Shown piece after piece: positions 34,114 to 39,616 of a stretch of 39,616 bases of DNA. Source of the stretch: Thermoplasmatota archaeon (GTDB lineage Archaea > Thermoplasmatota > Thermoplasmata > Thermoplasmatales > Thermoplasmataceae); assembly GCA_023487205.1 (NCBI GenBank), contig JAMDBT010000030.1, positions 1 through 39,616 of the forward strand, read 5' to 3'. The notes under the pieces were generated by a model. It was not told where the DNA came from, did not search any database, and worked only from the letters and a program-made list of their open reading frames with translations. The position numbers were made by a program, and so were the translations under genes. Each line of letters starts with the position of its first letter. Position 1 is the first letter of the stretch.

Positions 34114-35315
34114 ATCGCTTTTCCATTGAGGTACGTGGGTCCGTGCCCTACTATCAGGCAATCCACGTACGTGTTGAGATCAAGGTCTCCGGATAACACC
34201 ACCGGCCTGTAGGCTGAATCCCTTCCCACGCAGGTTCCGGGTTTTCCCTTTTCGGTGACGAGAACTCTCTCCAGTTTTCCTTCTAATTCTGAAAGTCTCT
34301 TATCCAGAAGTGTCCTGTGCAGTTCCATATAGGCGGTTGTCCATCTCTTGATGTAATTTGAAGTGGGAGTCCTTGCGCCGAAATCTTTCGTGTAAGGTCG
34401 CGGTGAAAACCTGGTAACGTTGAGTATTTCCGGCCTGGCTGATTCTATCACCTTCAAGGTTCGTTCAAAGGAATCCTCATCGTCTCCATGGTAGCCGGCA
34501 ATGACGTCAGTGGAAAGTGTGGAGTCGGGATAGAGTCTCCTGAACTCCCTGATTATTTCCAAGAACGTTGAAGAATCGTATTCCCTGTTCATCTGCTGAA
34601 GAATCCTGTCGTCACCGCTCTGCACGGGCAGGTGCATGAACTTGAACACCCTTTCATCGGCATAAGCGTGCATCAGCGGACCAAGTATCTGTCGTGTGTT
34701 CCGCGGTTCCATCATTCCCACCCTGAGTCTAAAATCTTCCCCGACTGAGAGTATTTCGCCGATGAGGTCCGGAAGCCTAATGCCAGTATCAGTCCCGTAG
34801 GCCGCAGTGTCAAGGGAAGTAATCCGTATCTCCCGGATGCCGCGCTTCAACTGAAGCTCAACCTGTCCGCGTATCTTGGATGGCGGTCTGGAGAGCAGCC
34901 TCCCCCTTGCGACCCGGGAAATGCAGAAATTGCAGGATCCGGTGCATCCCTGGTTGATTGGAATCCCGTCCAGGATCGACGGTTCCCTTATCTCAACGTC
35001 GTCCAGCGCACCAGAATAAAACCCCTTGAACTCCCCGTTGGAAAGAAACTCGACGTTAGGATCAGACAGCGATCCGGCAGAAACGGGGGGGAGACACCCA
35101 ATCACTTTGACTTTTCCCGTGCTGGAGAGGTCCCCTATTCTGCGTATCATCTTGTCCTCGGTATGCTTTATCACAACACAGGTGTTAATCACCGAGAGAT
35201 CGGCTTCATCTTGCGTCCGAACCAGGGTTGACCCGTCCAGGAGAAGTTTGTTAACGTAAAGCCCTGCCTCAGACTTAGAGAGCGTGCAGCCATATGCCTC
35301 CAGATAGATCTTCAT
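34110..35315 (-). CDS. tRNA threonylcarbamoyladenosine methylthiotransferase (MtaB/CDKAL1 type)
   Basis: The 401-residue radical SAM methylthiotransferase converts t6A37 to ms2t6A37 in tRNA. The N-terminal UPF0004 domain has cluster Cys10 (AYGCTLSKSE), Cys46 (INTCVV) and Cys74 (IGCLPP). The radical SAM domain has CTGSCNFC (Cys124, 128, 131), TSLDTAAYG and the HLPVQSGDDRILQQMNREY block; a TRAM domain ends it. The archaeal e-MtaB branch fits best. ATG 35315. A 16-base palindrome sits on its promoter. Its stop overlaps the last codon of dph2 on the opposite strand. Confidence 0.94.
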   Translation of the reverse strand: MKIYLEAYGCTLSKSEAGLYVNKLLLDGSTLVRTQDEADLSVINTCVVIKHTEDKMIRRIGDLSSTGKVKVIGCLPPVSAGSLSDPNVEFLSNGEFKGFYSGALDDVEIREPSILDGIPINQGCTGSCNFCISRVARGRLLSRPPSKIRGQVELQLKRGIREIRITSLDTAAYGTDTGIRLPDLIGEILSVGEDFRLRVGMMEPRNTRQILGPLMHAYADERVFKFMHLPVQSGDDRILQQMNREYDSSTFLEIIREFRRLYPDSTLSTDVIAGYHGDDEDSFERTLKVIESARPEILNVTRFSPRPYTKDFGARTPTSNYIKRWTTAYMELHRTLLDKRLSELEGKLERVLVTEKGKPGTCVGRDSAYRPVVLSGDLDLNTYVDCLIVGHGPTYLNGKAI

Positions 35316-35330
35316 CCGACAAGCCCGAAT

Positions 35331-35346
35331 TTAATACTAGTATTAA
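35331..35346 (-). promoter_or_regulatory. Perfect 16-base palindrome on the methylthiotransferase promoter
   Basis: TTAATACTAGTATTAA is a perfect palindrome starting 16 bases upstream of the ATG at 35315. On the minus strand its upstream half GGTTAATAC lies at TATA distance for a leaderless mRNA, so a bound factor would cover the promoter. Confidence 0.5.
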
Positions 35347-35406
35347 CCGATTGCAGGGTTCACCATCCTGATCTCTTCCCTGCATTATGTCGAATAGCCG
35401 ACTGGA

Positions 35407-36363
35407 CTATGAAGCCCGGTAGTATTTTATCCCGTTTCTTTCGCTGGTTTCAACCAACCCGTCGTTCGCAAGCTTTCGAATGTGTGAAACGGCTTCCCCG
35501 AATGCAAAGTTCCGTTCCAGGTCATTCATGCTGTCGAACGATCTCCCCCTGCTCCACTTCATGGCCAGGGTTATTTCGAAAGCATTTCTGTAATTTTCCC
35601 TCACAATTCCTAGCACCTCTTCCAGCCTTTTCCCATGGTGCAGTTCGATTTCGGAAATTCGGTTATTCAGGTTGTCAAAAGGTTTTCCGTGTCCAGGGTT
35701 AGACCTGGTGAAATTGTATTTCTTTACCATTTGCAGGGTCTGAAGGTACGTCGATAGCGTGTCGGCAGCATCATCGTAGAAACTGATGTTTGGGGTAATT
35801 GTCTTCAAGACGAGATCCCCCACGAATATCTCCCCGCTATCAAGGTATGGTGAAATGGATCCCGGTGAGTGCCCCGGAGTTATGAGAGCTTTCAGGCTTG
35901 AGTCGTTCAGCAGGCTTTGCGGTGTGTCAACCTTGTGGTCAATTTCCATTTCTGAGTATCTGGTATACTCCCTGTGCATGGGATGGTCTCTCATTAACTG
36001 TCCAAGTACTGATTCCGGGACTCCATTTGATTTACAGAGGGACTTCAGCATATTGAGAAAGCCAAGGTGGTCTTCTCCGATCATCTCAGTCAACAGCGCG
36101 TCTTCTTTCCCCATTATGATTTCCGCACCGTACTTTCTCTTGATTTCCATTGCGCCGCCAAGATGATCGAGGTGCATATGCGTGATCAGGATGGCGTCCA
36201 ATCCGCGCAGATCAGCTCCCATCCTTTCCAGTTCTCCGCAGGTCGACGGTCTCATACCGGAGTCGACCAGGAACTTATTCTGGTCAGTCCTGACGAGGTA
36301 TACGCTTGCGGTCCCTAGAGCCCTTATTTCTATGGGAACCTCATAAATGTCAGATGCAACCAT
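35407..36363 (-). CDS. Metallo-beta-lactamase-fold hydrolase with winged-helix tail
   Basis: The 318-residue protein starts with a metallo-beta-lactamase domain: HMHLDH (His62, His64, Asp66, His67) in LITHMHLDHLGG, then TPGHSPGSISPYL, IFVGDLVLK and NPGHGKPFDN give the remaining metal ligands. The last 75 residues (FDSMNDLERNFAFGEAVSHI, LANDGLVETSERNGIKYYRA) form a winged-helix-like module, as in several glyoxalase-II-like or LACTB2-like hydrolases where it helps substrate binding. The substrate is unknown; thioesters or RNA are options. ATG 36363. It is a single gene with its promoter toward the 23S gene. Confidence 0.9.
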   Translation of the reverse strand: MVASDIYEVPIEIRALGTASVYLVRTDQNKFLVDSGMRPSTCGELERMGADLRGLDAILITHMHLDHLGGAMEIKRKYGAEIIMGKEDALLTEMIGEDHLGFLNMLKSLCKSNGVPESVLGQLMRDHPMHREYTRYSEMEIDHKVDTPQSLLNDSSLKALITPGHSPGSISPYLDSGEIFVGDLVLKTITPNISFYDDAADTLSTYLQTLQMVKKYNFTRSNPGHGKPFDNLNNRISEIELHHGKRLEEVLGIVRENYRNAFEITLAMKWSRGRSFDSMNDLERNFAFGEAVSHIRKLANDGLVETSERNGIKYYRAS

Positions 36364-36431
36364 TAAGAAACCTCTTTCACAGGGAAAGGTTAAGCCGCTG
36401 ATCCGGCTTTCACCCTATGCTCCTCGATATT

Positions 36432-36459
36432 GTCAACTACCCACACCTGAAGGAGTGGG
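36432..36459 (-). repeat. IS200/IS605 terminal hairpin and flanking GTTGAC
   Basis: CCCACACCTGAAGGAGTGGG (36440-36459) folds into a short stem. On the minus strand it is followed by TAGTTGAC (to 36432). This is the usual right end of archaeal IS200/IS605 elements, where TnpA cuts next to the hairpin. Confidence 0.6.
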
Positions 36460-36722
36460 CGTGTTGCTGTCCTCCACCAAGCCCGTAGGCATGGGTTCGA
36501 TGGAGCGTAACGATTGGCTGGTTGACTTTCCCTTGCGGGGAACATGCCACCGGAACCAATATGCTCTTGCGAACAGTCCATCTTAACCGTTTTTCTCCTC
36601 AAGTGAGTGCCTTCCCGTTTCAGGAGCGGACAAAATATGTATGCTGTGCTGGCACTAAAGAGTTCCGTTGAGGGAAGTCCCTGTATCCCGCAGATAAACA
36701 TGTGGGTTTTACTGCTTCCCTC
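36460..36722 (-). pseudogene. tnpB: tnpB 3' remnant with probable omega-RNA region
   Basis: The minus-strand frame here holds GSSKTHMFICGIQGLPSTEL, AYIFCPLLKREGTHLRRK and TVKMDCSQEHIGSGG. This fits the C-terminal zinc-finger region of TnpB (SSK.CS.CGYIQ..LPLS....F.CP.CG) with most Cys already lost, followed by the linker that ends tnpB. Downstream the element runs into its terminal hairpin. In intact elements the omega-RNA that guides TnpB overlaps exactly this 3' part. The N-terminal and RuvC parts are absent, so no nuclease can be made from here. Confidence 0.55.
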
Positions 36723-36841
36723 AAACTCCTAACAGGATCATGAAATCGTCCTTCAATGGATCAAGAGACCGTCCTAGGGCAGGATCCAATTCTCGGTTGA
36801 ATGACAATTATCGGATGGAGGCTATTATTCAGGTTCACCAT

Positions 36842-36853
36842 AACGCTTATATC
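36842..36853 (+). promoter_or_regulatory. Probable 23S rRNA promoter
   Basis: ACGCTTATATCA contains a TATA box about 25 bases before a start near 36877, leaving roughly 100 bases of 5' leader before mature 23S. The upstream arm of the processing stem should lie in this leader; the partner arm is outside the window. Confidence 0.45.
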
Positions 36854-36974
36854 AGTCGGTAATATGCCACGGTTACGCTCAATGCACTCTGTGATGTGAG
36901 TCATAGGGGAAGGGTAAGAGGATTCATTTCCGATGATACCAGCCATTTGCAGTTACAGCAAAATGGATTGTGTA

Positions 36975-39616
<2,642 letters not shown>

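Noticed and set aside
36390-36701. Intact protein gene on the minus strand before 23S
   Set aside because: The frame reads as a tnpB tail with missing zinc-finger Cys and runs through the element's terminal hairpin, so it is a remnant.

Overview
The window looks like chromosomal DNA of a Thermoplasmata archaeon (Thermoplasmatales/Cuniculiplasma type). The reasons are archaeal ribosomal proteins in the order L11-L1-L10-L12, archaeal Dph2 and the archaeal-type tRNA methylthiotransferase, a zinc-containing ferredoxin (zfx) with the N-terminal histidine extension known from Thermoplasma and Sulfolobus, TATA-box promoters placed for leaderless or short-leader mRNAs, and a 23S rRNA gene with no 16S gene in front of it. 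This is inference; no database search was possible.

Bases 1-9.1 kb hold a complete type I-C CRISPR-Cas system, all on the minus strand: cas3 - cas5c - cas8c (with a probable internal cas11c start) - cas7 - cas4 - cas1 - cas2 - leader - array of at least 13 identical 32-base repeats. Its coding regions are visibly more A+T rich than the housekeeping genes to the right (spot check: 21 G/C in bases 8221-8280 against 35 G/C in 18001-18060). Its upstream edge is a broken IS4/IS1634-type transposase gene (9.3-10.2 kb) flanked by two short plus-strand ORF remnants. The locus reads as a transferred defence island next to the ribosomal stalk operon.

Bases 10.4-13.2 kb are the ribosomal operon rpl11-rpl1-rpl10-rpl12 and a small membrane protein. 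Then come a Bcp peroxiredoxin (minus), about 0.7 kb of degenerate DNA, and a Fic AMP-transferase whose conserved N-terminus lacks a normal start codon. Bases 15.5-21.3 kb, minus strand, hold a tightly coupled cluster: SHMT-like PLP enzyme, four-CBS protein with an extra C-terminal domain, TldD and TldE, followed by a TetR-type regulator with palindromic operators.

Bases 21.4-28.9 kb hold a DUF99 protein, a NifX/NifB-like small protein, an LCM-type methyltransferase, a gene frameshifted at a run of nine T, a decayed glyoxalase-type gene, a 3-hydroxyacyl-CoA dehydrogenase with a MenB/BadI-like crotonase, a MacB-type ABC exporter and a zinc-ribbon protein. Bases 29-36.4 kb hold purM, zfx, a prepilin peptidase, hutI, an IS-type helix-turn-helix remnant, dph2, the tRNA methylthiotransferase and a metallo-beta-lactamase-fold protein with a winged-helix tail. 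Bases 36.4-36.7 kb hold a decayed IS200/IS605 tnpB 3' end with its terminal hairpin. The 23S rRNA gene starts near 36,975 and runs off the right edge.

No wholly new system is evident. The best leads are the SHMT-CBS-TldD-TldE operon, the internal Cas11c start, two genes (cas4, fic) whose conserved N-termini extend upstream of any normal start codon, and several palindromic operators lying on recognisable TATA boxes.
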